A program made the translations under genes and the position numbers. DNA of 22,149 nt from JBKPNX01 sp046732855. Its GTDB lineage: Bacteria > Pseudomonadota > Alphaproteobacteria > Geminicoccales > Geminicoccaceae. Location: NCBI GenBank assembly GCA_046732855.1, contig JBKPNX010000098.1:1-22149 (forward strand), read 5' to 3'. Under the pieces are notes generated by a model. That model did no database searches. It was not told the origin of the DNA and saw only the letters and a program-made list of their open reading frames with translations. Of the stretch, positions 21,873-22,149 are shown piece after piece (within the stretch, counting starts at the first letter, position 1; every line of letters starts with the position of its first letter).

Positions 21873-22149
21873 TCAGAGCAAGACCAGATCGTCGCGATGG
21901 ATCAGCTCGTCGTGGCCGCGATAACCGAGCAGCGCCGCGATCTGCTCGGTTTTGCACCCGCAGATCCGGCGCGCGTCCTCGGCGTCGTAGGCGCACAGGC
22001 CCTTGGCGATGTCGCTGCCGTCTGGATCGCGCACGATCACGGCGTCGCCCCGGCCGAACGCGCCTTCGACCGCGAGCACGCCGGCGGGCAGCAGGCTGCT
22101 GCCGCGGCGCAGCGCCCGCGCCGCGCCGCCGTCGATGCGCACCACGCCC
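21873..22149 (-). CDS. proB: Glutamate 5-kinase, C-terminal PUA domain (5' end outside window)
   Basis: This is the 3' end of a minus-strand gene whose start lies beyond the right edge; the frame is open to the last bases. The 90 or so visible residues match the PUA domain of glutamate 5-kinase, the first enzyme of proline synthesis (glutamate to glutamyl-5-phosphate). Recognisable parts are SSLLPAGVLAVEGAFGRGDAVIVRDPDG, KGLCAYDAEDARRICGCKTEQIAALLGYRGHDELIHRDDLVLL. The latter is the standard ProB ending in alphaproteobacteria. The kinase (amino-acid kinase) domain is not in the window. The usual upstream partner in such genomes (obgE/rpmA) also cannot be seen. The 204 nt between it and the small membrane protein gene contain no frame of interest. 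Confidence 0.9.
   Translation of the reverse strand, partial: GVVRIDGGAARALRRGSSLLPAGVLAVEGAFGRGDAVIVRDPDGSDIAKGLCAYDAEDARRICGCKTEQIAALLGYRGHDELIHRDDLVLL

Overview
The window is dense, high-GC, Gram-negative chromosomal sequence. It has ATGA stop/start overlaps, Tat-type and lipoprotein signal peptides, an Mla-type outer-membrane lipid transport operon, a tripartite RND pump and the DUF29, DUF6152 and DUF6644 families. I infer an alphaproteobacterium, most likely of Rhodospirillales/Geminicoccaceae type, but no rRNA or marker gene proves this. No mobile element, tRNA, rRNA, CRISPR array or phage gene was seen.

Layout, left to right. (1) The 3' part of a sugar ABC permease runs convergent to three minus-strand genes: a PP2C phosphatase, a PPC/DUF296 protein and an exported orphan. 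(2) A tightly overlapping plus-strand Mla-type operon (3357-6994) encodes a STAS-MlaE permease, the MlaF ATPase, the MlaD MCE protein and a PqiC-like auxiliary lipoprotein. (3) A 125-aa orphan gene at 7204 lies behind a sigma-54-like -24/-12 element and a consensus CRP-type palindrome. (4) A sugar-acid or hydroxyacid catabolic operon (7725-10868) encodes an Ldh-family dehydrogenase, an LhgO-like FAD oxidoreductase and a KDG-type PfkB kinase. (5) On the minus strand lie a DUF6152-DUF6644 pair and an OmpR/EnvZ-type two-component system. (6) Divergently, on the plus strand, are a short leader ORF, an RND adaptor and an RND pump (14486-18684), followed by a DUF29 gene, a four-EF-hand exported protein and a Tat-type dienelactone hydrolase. 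(7) The right edge carries two small minus-strand envelope genes and the C-terminal PUA end of glutamate 5-kinase (proB).

The most notable structure is a roughly 90-bp promoter block found twice in the same orientation: at 14046-14138, between the two-component system and the pump, and at 19344-19437, upstream of the EF-hand gene. Both copies hold TTGTAACA(A/G)ACTGTGTC, which contains a 10-bp-spaced direct half-site as expected for an OmpR-family regulator. Both also hold a downstream CTGACA, and a -10-like hexamer at exactly the same distance. This suggests one regulon (pump, leader ORF, EF-hand protein and probably the two-component system itself) that responds to an envelope signal, possibly metal- or cation-related. 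The kinase sensor domain has a His cluster, and two exported proteins near the locus share an HHGW motif near their predicted mature N-termini.
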